IMG/VR virus record: IMGVR_UViG_3300027801_000126
Span: 1-27,869 of that record
Origin: a virus
Strand: one strand, 5' to 3'
DNA length: 27,869 nt
The notes under the pieces are model-generated. The model was not told the origin of the DNA. It did not search any database and worked only from the letters and a program-made list of their open reading frames with translations. This document shows, in pieces, positions 4,479 through 11,241 of this stretch (position 1 is the stretch's first letter; each line of letters opens with the position of its first letter). The position numbers and the translations under genes were made by a program.

Positions 4479-5964
4479 GCCAGATGGCGATACGATAAAA
4501 CAATTCATGAAAGACGAATCATTCTTTAGAGGACTGCGAGGTCCTGTAGGTAGTGGTAAGTCTGTATCTTGTTGTATTGAAATACTACGTAGGGCGCTTG
4601 AGCAAAAGATTGGAGTGGATGGTAAGCGTAAGTCCAGATGGGCTGTCATTCGTAACACCAACCCACAACTTAAGACTACTACCATTAAGACTTGGCTGGA
4701 TTGGTTCCCAGAAGAAGAATGGGGTAAGTTTCATTGGTCAGTACCCTACACTCATCACATTAAAAAAGGAGAGATTGACCTTGAGGTTATCTTTCTAGCC
4801 CTAGATAGACCCGAAGATGTAAAGAAATTACTCTCATTAGAGTTAACAGGAGCATGGATTAACGAGGCAAGGGAAATACCTAAGTCAATTATTGATGCTT
4901 GTACTATGAGGGTAGGTAGATATCCCTCTATGAGAGATGGCGGACCCAGTTGGTATGGTGTAATTGCTGATACCAATCCACCTGATACGGATCATTGGTG
5001 GTCAATATTGGCGGGTGAAGCTGTTATTCCTGATTACATTACCAAACAAGAAGCCAAGATGTTAATCAAACCAGACAACTGGAGATTCTGGAATCAGCCT
5101 CCAGCAATGACTGAGGTGTTTGATGATGATGGTCATTTGCATACTTACGATGAAAACAAAAATAAAGAGAACGGCAAAAACTTAACGCCCAATTATTATT
5201 CTAATATTATTAGAGGTAAGACTAAATCATGGATAGATGTTTATATATTAAACAAGCTAGGACAGATTGAAGACGGCAAACCTGTCTATGAAATGTTTAG
5301 AAGAGACGTTCATGTAGCTAAATCAGACGTAGCTATCATGAAAGATAGTCCTATATACGTAGGAATAGACTTTGGATTGACTCCAGCCTGTGTATTTGGA
5401 CAGAGAGTTAGGGGTAGATGGCTTATCATTGATGAATTAGTAGCAGAAGATATGGGTATATTAAGGTTCTCAGACCTTATGAAACAAAAAATGGCAGAGT
5501 ATCTACCTAGAAACTTTGTTATATTTGGTGACCCAGCTGGAGACCATAGAGCGCAGACTGATGAATCAACTCCCTTTCAGATACTAAGAGGTAGAGGAAT
5601 CAGTGCAAGACCCGCACCTAGTAACGATGTTATGTTGAGATTAGAGAGTGTTAATGTTACTTTATCTAGAATGATAGATGGAGATTCAGGTTTATTAATA
5701 GACCCTAAGTGTATAAATATTATTAAAGGTTTTGATGGTGGATATCATTATAGAAGAATGCAAGTATCTGGAGAAAGATACGATGAGAAACCAAATAAAA
5801 ATAGATTCTCCCACATACACGATGCACTACAGTATATGTTATTAGGTGCTGGAGAAGGAAGAGCATTGACAATTGGTGGGAAAACTAGCAAAGTTATAGT
5901 AGCAAAAAGAAATTTTAATGTATTTGACGTTAAGCCAAAGCATTACAACGAAAGGAGAAAATGA
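4459..5964 (+). CDS. terL: Terminase large subunit (packaging ATPase/nuclease)
   Basis: A 501-aa DNA-packaging motor. The N-terminal ATPase carries a Walker A motif GPVGSGKS (residues 28-35) and a Walker B-like segment ending GAWINEAR, with the catalytic Glu at about 136. The C-terminal RNase H-like nuclease has acidic residues in YVGIDFG (D304), FGDPAGD (D358) and HIHDAL (D455). TerL docks on the portal, pumps DNA into the procapsid and cuts concatemers. It is somewhat shorter than T7 gp19 (586 aa). The start at 4459 overlaps the previous gene by 20 nt and has only a weak GAAG upstream; MASLSYKPDG is a plausible N-terminus. Downstream come the MCGGGGG protein and the portal. Confidence 0.95.
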   Translation: MASLSYKPDGDTIKQFMKDESFFRGLRGPVGSGKSVSCCIEILRRALEQKIGVDGKRKSRWAVIRNTNPQLKTTTIKTWLDWFPEEEWGKFHWSVPYTHHIKKGEIDLEVIFLALDRPEDVKKLLSLELTGAWINEAREIPKSIIDACTMRVGRYPSMRDGGPSWYGVIADTNPPDTDHWWSILAGEAVIPDYITKQEAKMLIKPDNWRFWNQPPAMTEVFDDDGHLHTYDENKNKENGKNLTPNYYSNIIRGKTKSWIDVYILNKLGQIEDGKPVYEMFRRDVHVAKSDVAIMKDSPIYVGIDFGLTPACVFGQRVRGRWLIIDELVAEDMGILRFSDLMKQKMAEYLPRNFVIFGDPAGDHRAQTDESTPFQILRGRGISARPAPSNDVMLRLESVNVTLSRMIDGDSGLLIDPKCINIIKGFDGGYHYRRMQVSGERYDEKPNKNRFSHIHDALQYMLLGAGEGRALTIGGKTSKVIVAKRNFNVFDVKPKHYNERRK

Positions 5965-5965
5965 T

Positions 5966-6232
5966 ATGTGTGGAGGAGGAGGAGGACAACCAGCGCCACC
6001 GCCACCACCTGATCCTCGTATTGCGGAACAGGCGGCTGAGAAACGTGCAAGAGAAAGGCGAGTAGCTTTAAACGAAAAATCAAGAATTAAAGATGAAGCT
6101 TTTGAAACAGCAGTTCAAGATGCTTACGGAAGAAAAAACCGTAGGTCATTATTGTCTAGCTCAAGTAGAAAAGGCGGAGAGGGATTTCAAGTAGCAACTG
6201 ATTTGATGTCTAAAACTACATTAGGAGCTTAG
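5966..6232 (+). CDS. MCGGGGG small virion-cluster protein, 88 aa
   Basis: The start is placed at ATG 5966, where AAAGGAG (5951-5957) lies 8 nt upstream, rather than at the upstream in-frame ATG (5918) inside terL. The product begins MCGGGGGQPAPPPPPDPR, a Gly run then a Pro run, followed by a charged helix (EQAAEKRARERRV) and a basic Ser-rich tail. Short proteins with an MC-Gly-Pro start occur next to portal genes in other podoviruses as I recall; no function is established to my knowledge. Position between TerL and portal suggests a head-assembly or connector accessory role. Confidence 0.75.
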   Translation: MCGGGGGQPAPPPPPDPRIAEQAAEKRARERRVALNEKSRIKDEAFETAVQDAYGRKNRRSLLSSSSRKGGEGFQVATDLMSKTTLGA

Positions 6233-6233
6233 A

Positions 6234-7826
6234 ATGATAGAAACGCTTGAACAGCCTCAAGTTAATGTTAACGATTCAGATGTTAAACAATTATTATCTA
6301 GATACGAACACGCTAAAACAATTAAACATCAATGGCATGACACTTTTGAAGAGTGCTATGAGTATGCGTTACCTCAGAAAGAAAGTTTTTTTAATGAAAC
6401 TCAAGGAAGAAGACGCACTGATAGAATATTTGATGAGACCGCAGTAGTAGGTGTACAGGAATTTGCTTCAAGATTACAAGCTGGTATCGTACCAAACTAT
6501 GCTAGATGGGCTGATTTTGTAGCGGGAACAGACATTCCACCTGACCAAGCTAAAGAAGTAAATGAGATGTTAGACATGGTGACAGACTATGTGTTTGAAA
6601 TATTACACTCATCTAATTTCTCACAAGAAGTACACGAATCATTTTTAGATATGGCTTTAGGAACAGGAGTCTTACTGGTTGAAGAAGGAGATGCTGTTAA
6701 CCCTATAAGATTTAGAGCAATACCTTTGCCTCAAGTTTGGATAACATCTGGACACGATGACAAAGTCGACCATGTTTTTAGAAGACGAGTAATTCGTATG
6801 AAAGAATTAGCAATTGCTTACCCAAATGCTGTTCTTAGCGACAAGATGATGACTGACATGAACAAGAATCCAGACAAAGAATGTGAAATAATAGAGGTTG
6901 TATACAGAAATTACTACAATACTAAGGAAGAAGAGTACAAATTTTGTGCTATTTCTAAGATGTATGAGCATAAACTGTACTCAGATACGTTCAAAGGTAG
7001 GGGTTCTAACCCATATTTGATCTATAGATGGAGTAAATGTGCGGGTGAAGTCTATGGTCGTGGACCATTAATGAATGCTTTGCCAGCAATTAAGGTAGCA
7101 AATCTTACAATTGAAATGATTTTAGAAAATGCACAGATGTCTATCTCTGGTATGTATCAGGTTGAAGACGATGGTGTTGTCAATGTAGATAACATTCAAT
7201 TGATTCCGGGAACTATAATTCCTAAAGCTGCTGGCTCACAAGGATTAACTCCTATAGCTCCAGCTGGAAGTTTCCAAGTATCAGACTTAGTTTTAAATGA
7301 CATGAGGGCTAATATTAAGAAAGCCTTATATAATGATATGCTAGGAAATCCTAATGCTTCAACTCCAATGTCAGCTACTGAGGTAGCAGAAAGACAAGCA
7401 GACTTGTCACGTCAAATAGGTTCAGCATTCGGTAGATTGCAATCAGAATTAGTTAATCCTTTGCTAGAAAGAATCGTTTATATTCTTAAGAAGCAAGGAA
7501 GCATTAGTCTTCCAAAGATAAATGGTAAAGAAGTAAGAATTGTATCTACTTCTCCTTTAGCACAAGCTCAACAACAGAGCGATGTAGCTACTATTGATAG
7601 ATTTTTAGGCATGATACAAGGCAGAGTAGGTCCAGAACTTATGAATATCTTAATAAAACAAGATGAAGTAGCTAAGTATGTGGCTAAAAAACTAGGGATT
7701 CCAGAGAATTTAATACGTTCTAAGGAAGAAATGCAAGAAGCTGCACAACAAATGCAACAGATGATGCAACAACAACAGCAGCAACAACAACAACAACCTC
7801 AGGAGGAAGCACCTCCCGAGCAATAA
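6234..7826 (+). CDS. Portal (head-to-tail connector) protein, T7 gp8-like
   Basis: A 530-aa protein, close to T7 gp8 (536 aa). It forms the dodecameric portal through which DNA enters and leaves, and on which capsid and tail assemble. The N-terminal segment (DVKQLLSRYEHAKTIKHQWHDTFEECYEYALPQ) with the DRIFDETAVVGVQEFASRLQ stretch, the RWADFVAGTDIPP region and the C-terminal 'NPNASTPMSATEVAERQADLSRQIG' helix are typical of the T7-like connector family. The C-terminus ends in a Met/Gln tract with ten consecutive Gln codons (7767-7796), then an acidic Pro/Glu tail. AGGAG at 6222-6227 serves the start. Confidence 0.93.
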   Translation: MIETLEQPQVNVNDSDVKQLLSRYEHAKTIKHQWHDTFEECYEYALPQKESFFNETQGRRRTDRIFDETAVVGVQEFASRLQAGIVPNYARWADFVAGTDIPPDQAKEVNEMLDMVTDYVFEILHSSNFSQEVHESFLDMALGTGVLLVEEGDAVNPIRFRAIPLPQVWITSGHDDKVDHVFRRRVIRMKELAIAYPNAVLSDKMMTDMNKNPDKECEIIEVVYRNYYNTKEEEYKFCAISKMYEHKLYSDTFKGRGSNPYLIYRWSKCAGEVYGRGPLMNALPAIKVANLTIEMILENAQMSISGMYQVEDDGVVNVDNIQLIPGTIIPKAAGSQGLTPIAPAGSFQVSDLVLNDMRANIKKALYNDMLGNPNASTPMSATEVAERQADLSRQIGSAFGRLQSELVNPLLERIVYILKKQGSISLPKINGKEVRIVSTSPLAQAQQQSDVATIDRFLGMIQGRVGPELMNILIKQDEVAKYVAKKLGIPENLIRSKEEMQEAAQQMQQMMQQQQQQQQQQPQEEAPPEQ

Positions 7827-7835
7827 GGAGTAAAT

Positions 7836-8120
7836 ATGTCAGAGAAAAAGCCCAATAAGCTTATAGGATTGGATAATATCCAACGAAGTCCTAAAGATGA
7901 GGAGAACTTAAATACTTTGTTTTACAAAATGTTCAGCACAGATGGTGGTTCTTTTATTCTTAAATACTTAAAATCATTGACTCTAGAAGCAGTAGCTGGT
8001 CCAGAGATAACGGATCAACATCTGAGACATCTAGAAGGTCAACGCTATTTAGTAGGACTTATTCAAAGAAGAGCAAATAAAGGCATAAGCCAAAACACAG
8101 TACAGGAGAATATTAAATGA
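7836..8120 (+). CDS. Small head-cluster protein (Bbp19-like), 94 aa
   Basis: A strong TAAGGAG (7824-7830) lies 5 nt before ATG 7836. The product has a helical core with FYKMFSTDGGSFILKYLKSL and a C-terminal HLEGQRYLVGLIQRRANKG. This layout (short GxxVLxxL helix, then an 'EGQRxxVxxI' helix) is what I associate with the Bbp19-like family of small phage proteins found between portal and scaffold; the match is from memory and not tested. The stop overlaps the next start as ATGA, so it is coupled to the scaffold. It is probably a minor head or assembly protein. Confidence 0.65.
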   Translation: MSEKKPNKLIGLDNIQRSPKDEENLNTLFYKMFSTDGGSFILKYLKSLTLEAVAGPEITDQHLRHLEGQRYLVGLIQRRANKGISQNTVQENIK

Positions 8121-8917
8121 GCGAAGAACAATTAGAAACTACAGAGCCTGTAGCACCTGAGACAACAAGTGACCTTTCACGTGGAACAGAAATCAATACA
8201 GAACCCCAGCCTACCGCACAAAGACCTGAGATTATTCCAGAAAAATTTTGGAATGCAGATTCAGGAGAAGTTAATCTAGAGGACATGGCTAAGTCATACG
8301 CTCATCTAGAAAAATTTGCGAGTGGTAAACAAGAAGAAGTTAGAGAAGCTGTGATTGCAGAATTGAAAACAGAAGCTGCTGAAGGACTACCTGAAGACTC
8401 TAAAGGTTATAATCTACCACCTTTAATGGAAGGATTAACCGAAGAAATGGTAGAAGAAAACCCATTAACAGGATGGTGGAGAGAAAAATGCCATGCAACA
8501 GGGCTAGACCAAGACCAATTTGAAGATGGAATTAACCAGTACATTCAATTTGCTCAACAACAACAACCAGATATTGAACAGGAAATGAAAAATCTAGGAG
8601 AAAACGCAAAGGAAAGAATACAAGCTGCTAACAATTGGGCTAGTACTATGCTTAATCCAGAGCAATTTGAAGTTTTACAACAAACTTTAGGGCTATCTGC
8701 TAGAGGAATTGAGGTTATGGAAACTCTTATGGAGTCAAGTAAACAAAACATTTCAAGAGCAAACACTGTAGCTATGCCAGAAAGAGAGTTAGATCTTTCT
8801 CAGGTAAGAGAAATGATGAACGACAAAAAATACTTTGACCCTAGATTTAGAGACAAAGACTATGTAAGAAAAGTAGACGAAGCCTTTGGGAGATTACAAC
8901 TATCCGGCAAGTTATAA
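8117..8917 (+). CDS. Scaffolding protein, T7 gp9-like
   Basis: A 266-aa acidic protein with no aromatic core at its N-terminus and long predicted helices. Features are an acidic disordered N-terminus, a RPEIIPEKFWNADSGEVNLE segment (residues about 37-56), a 'NPLTGWWREKCHATGLDQDQF' segment (about 116-136) and a helical C-terminus ending in LSQVREMMNDKKYFDPRFRD. These match podovirus capsid-assembly scaffolds, which fill the procapsid core and leave before packaging. Its position between the portal and capsid genes agrees. AGGAG (8102-8106) lies upstream of the start, and the gene overlaps the previous stop by 4 nt. Confidence 0.85.
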   Translation: MSEEQLETTEPVAPETTSDLSRGTEINTEPQPTAQRPEIIPEKFWNADSGEVNLEDMAKSYAHLEKFASGKQEEVREAVIAELKTEAAEGLPEDSKGYNLPPLMEGLTEEMVEENPLTGWWREKCHATGLDQDQFEDGINQYIQFAQQQQPDIEQEMKNLGENAKERIQAANNWASTMLNPEQFEVLQQTLGLSARGIEVMETLMESSKQNISRANTVAMPERELDLSQVREMMNDKKYFDPRFRDKDYVRKVDEAFGRLQLSGKL

Positions 8918-9466
8918 ATGCTTTATGTAGAAAAAGGAATACCAGCTCATGCTTTTGAGTTAGCTTTTAAATTAAAAGAATCTGATAAGTATGAACTGGC
9001 TATTATGGGACACGACCCCTTAACTGCTTTAACTAATGTTTTTAGGTACAGTAGAAAGGGAATAAGAACTTATACTATCTTTGAAGAAGATAAAGTCTTA
9101 GCAATGTTTGGTGTAGTTTCTGAGGAAAAGAATCAAAAGAGAGGAGCTGTTTGGTTTTTGTCTACAGACTTTACTAAGAAACAATGGTCTTATTTCTTAA
9201 AAAGAAACAAAAAGTGGACAGAATTTTTTCTTTCTGACTATGAGTATGTGGCTAATCTTGTACCTAAAGACAACAAAAACACTATTAAGTGGTTAAAATG
9301 GCAAGGTTTTTCTTTTAATACTAAATCTATTCTTGTAAAAGGTGTTAAGTTATTGTATTTTTATAAGAAGATACATAAGGTATCTAATGGGATACAGCCC
9401 GTTTTAGATGATATCGGTCCACTGTGGACAACCGATGGTAAGTTAAAAAGGACAACTGTAATATAA
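8918..9466 (+). CDS. T7 gp13-like (GNAT-fold) virion protein
   Basis: A 182-aa protein. The central part reads like a GNAT-type fold as in the T7 gp13 family: KVLAMFGVVSEE, then RGAVWFLSTDFTK, then a long basic helix, 'YEYVANLVPKDNKNTIKWLKWQGF', the usual end-of-domain 'N..a..wl...GF'. In T7, gp13 is needed for virion morphogenesis and lies after tail gene 12; here it sits between scaffold and capsid and is longer (T7 gp13, 138 aa). The gene abuts the scaffold stop with no spacer and no Shine-Dalgarno sequence. Acetyltransferase activity is not implied. Confidence 0.7.
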   Translation: MLYVEKGIPAHAFELAFKLKESDKYELAIMGHDPLTALTNVFRYSRKGIRTYTIFEEDKVLAMFGVVSEEKNQKRGAVWFLSTDFTKKQWSYFLKRNKKWTEFFLSDYEYVANLVPKDNKNTIKWLKWQGFSFNTKSILVKGVKLLYFYKKIHKVSNGIQPVLDDIGPLWTTDGKLKRTTVI

Positions 9467-9491
9467 CGTAACTTTTAAAGGAGAATTGCTA

Positions 9492-10316
9492 ATGGCAACT
9501 CAAATTTCAACGGCGTTTATTAAGCAGTTTGAAGCCGAAGTGCATATGGCTTACCAGCGCATGGGATCAAAACTGAAGAATACTGTACGCCAATCAAACA
9601 ACGTGGTGGGTAATCAAGCTCGCTTTCAAAAAGTAGGGAAAGGTACTGCGTCTACTAAATCTAGACACGGACAAGTTTCTACAATGGAAGTGGCTCACAC
9701 TACTGTTGACGCAACACTTAGTGACTTCTATGCAGCCGACTATGTCGACACATTAGATGAACTAAAAACAAACATTGACGAAAGACAAGTACTTGCAACA
9801 TCTGCTGCTAGTGCTTTAGGAAGAAAAATTGACGACCTTATCCTCACAGTATTAGATGCTAACGGCAACAGTAACAATATTGCTCACGGAAGTGCGGCAT
9901 TTACTTTAGCTAAAGCAACTTCTATCTGGGAAGACATGGGTTCTGCTGATGTTCCAGACGACGGGCAAAGATACTTAGTAGTATCTCCAGCTGGTTGGGC
10001 TGATTTATTAGCTTTGGATCAATTTTCAAGAGCAGAATATGTGGGCGAAGCTGACCTACCATATGCTGGCGGTATGACTGCTAAGCGTTGGTTAGGGTTT
10101 ACAGTCTTTGTACACTCGGGACTGTCTATAACAAGTACAACTCGTGAATGTCACGCTTACCATGCTTCGGCAATAGGTTTGGCAACGGGTTCTGATATTA
10201 GAACAGAAATGAACTACGTGCCTGAAAAGGTAAGTAACTTAGTAACCTCTTACTTCTCAGCTGGAGCCGTTGAAATAGACGAATCTGGTATGATTAAAGT
10301 ACAGATTACTGAATAA
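9492..10316 (+). CDS. Major capsid protein
   Basis: The start is set at ATG 9492, served by AAAGGAG (9477-9483), giving 274 aa. The product has an HK97-fold look: an N-terminal helical arm (AYQRMGSKLKNTVRQS), an E-loop-like region (GKGTASTKSRHGQVSTMEVAH), then a long helix (LDELKTNIDERQVLATSAASALGR) and a C-terminal domain with YLVVSPAGWADLL and GFTVFVHSGL. It lies after scaffold and before a small decoration-like protein, the normal place. The first three Arg codons are CGC and five of eleven are CGN, unlike the AGA-dominated neighbours, which may reflect selection for high expression. It is shorter than T7 gp10A (345 aa). Confidence 0.9.
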   Translation: MATQISTAFIKQFEAEVHMAYQRMGSKLKNTVRQSNNVVGNQARFQKVGKGTASTKSRHGQVSTMEVAHTTVDATLSDFYAADYVDTLDELKTNIDERQVLATSAASALGRKIDDLILTVLDANGNSNNIAHGSAAFTLAKATSIWEDMGSADVPDDGQRYLVVSPAGWADLLALDQFSRAEYVGEADLPYAGGMTAKRWLGFTVFVHSGLSITSTTRECHAYHASAIGLATGSDIRTEMNYVPEKVSNLVTSYFSAGAVEIDESGMIKVQITE

Positions 10317-10328
10317 GGAGAATATTAT

Positions 10329-10577
10329 ATGGCATATGCAGCAGCAAACCTTAAAAAAATAGCTGGTGGAGGCGATCATAATCTCTTTTTATACAAGAGT
10401 ACTGATGCTTTATCAGTAATTATTGCATCTGGTTACTTCAGCACAAGCACAGCAGACCTTAAAAAGTTTGATGTGATTATAGCTATTGGTACATCAGGCG
10501 GTACTGCGACAGTGGATGTGATTTATGTCTCATCTGCAACAGCAGCGGCAACTGTAACAACGGTAAACGGAACATAA
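10329..10577 (+). CDS. Small decoration-like protein, 82 aa
   Basis: An 82-aa protein directly after the capsid gene, with AAGGAG (10315-10320) 8 nt before its ATG. The sequence is Ala/Thr/Ser-rich and beta-strand-like (SVIIASGYFSTST, then FDVIIAIGTSGGTATVDVIYV). Proteins of this length with 'K...G......LYxSxDaxsxI.asGYF' directly after capsid genes are, as I recall, common in phages and are thought to be head decoration or fibre-like proteins. It may bind the outside of the capsid and stabilise it. No enzymatic motif is present. Confidence 0.7.
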   Translation: MAYAAANLKKIAGGGDHNLFLYKSTDALSVIIASGYFSTSTADLKKFDVIIAIGTSGGTATVDVIYVSSATAAATVTTVNGT

Positions 10578-10585
10578 CATTCCAG

Positions 10586-10616
10586 ATGTGGGAGATTCTC
10601 CAAGTGTCTCCCGCAT
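10586..10616 (+). terminator. Hairpin after the capsid gene pair
   Basis: ATGTGGGAGA (10586-10595) pairs with TCTCCCGCAT (10607-10616): 10 bp with one G-U, 11-nt loop. It sits in the only longer gap of the structural operon, at the position where T7 places its main terminator after the capsid gene. There is no U run behind it, so a partial terminator or RNase-resistant 3' end is likely. Confidence 0.5.
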
Positions 10617-10629
10617 CACTTAAAAAATT

Positions 10630-11241
10630 ATGAGTGAAAGTAAATACACATTATGTAGCAAAGGCATGGTTTTAGTAGGAGCTAACACTATTACTTCGTT
10701 CACAGAAAGCACTACTGAATCAAAAGTGGCGAGTCAGCTGTATGAAACTACACTAGAAACTATGCTAACTAGACTTAGATGGAGATTTGCATCTAAACAA
10801 TCACAACTATCAAGACATGCAGATGCACCAGAAGCAAGATACTCTGCTAAATACGCAGTACCATCAGGAACTTTAATCATTCATACTTTAACAGTAGGTG
10901 ATAACGTAATAGAATATGATAGATATGAAGACTTCTTGTATTGTGATGCCTCTACTTCTGACGTAGTAGTAGCTGATTATACTTATCAACCCTCAGAAGC
11001 TAATTTTCCAGCATACTTTAAACAAGCATTAATTTTTGAACTCGCATCATTATTTGCTGGAGCAATAGCTAGAAACGATAGCTTGTCTCAGTTATATCAA
11101 CAAAGAGCAATGCAACAACTTGCAATAGCAAAAGCCCAAGACTCTCAAGCTCAGACATCAAGAAGATTAGATGTTAGTAGATTTAGAAATAGGAGGAACT
11201 CAGGGGCTATGGGGACAATCAAAGCCACTGTATCATCGTAA
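10630..11241 (+). CDS. Tail tube protein A (T7 gp11-like)
   Basis: A 203-aa protein, close to T7 gp11 (196 aa), which forms the upper ring joining the portal to the tail nozzle. It has the characteristic N-terminus with 'CSKGMVLVGANTITSFTESTTESKVASQLYETTLETMLTRLRW' spacing, then ADAPEARYSAKYAVPSGTL and a C-terminal helical region (YFKQALIFELASLFAGAIARND) ending in a basic tail. The gene follows a hairpin and has no clear Shine-Dalgarno sequence before ATG 10630. It abuts the next gene (TAA then ATG), so the two tube proteins are translated in tandem. Confidence 0.88.
   Translation: MSESKYTLCSKGMVLVGANTITSFTESTTESKVASQLYETTLETMLTRLRWRFASKQSQLSRHADAPEARYSAKYAVPSGTLIIHTLTVGDNVIEYDRYEDFLYCDASTSDVVVADYTYQPSEANFPAYFKQALIFELASLFAGAIARNDSLSQLYQQRAMQQLAIAKAQDSQAQTSRRLDVSRFRNRRNSGAMGTIKATVSS

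Noticed and set aside
5918-5965. N-terminal extension of the MCGGGGG protein from ATG 5918
   Set aside because: It lies inside terL without a ribosome site; ATG 5966 has AAAGGAG at proper spacing.
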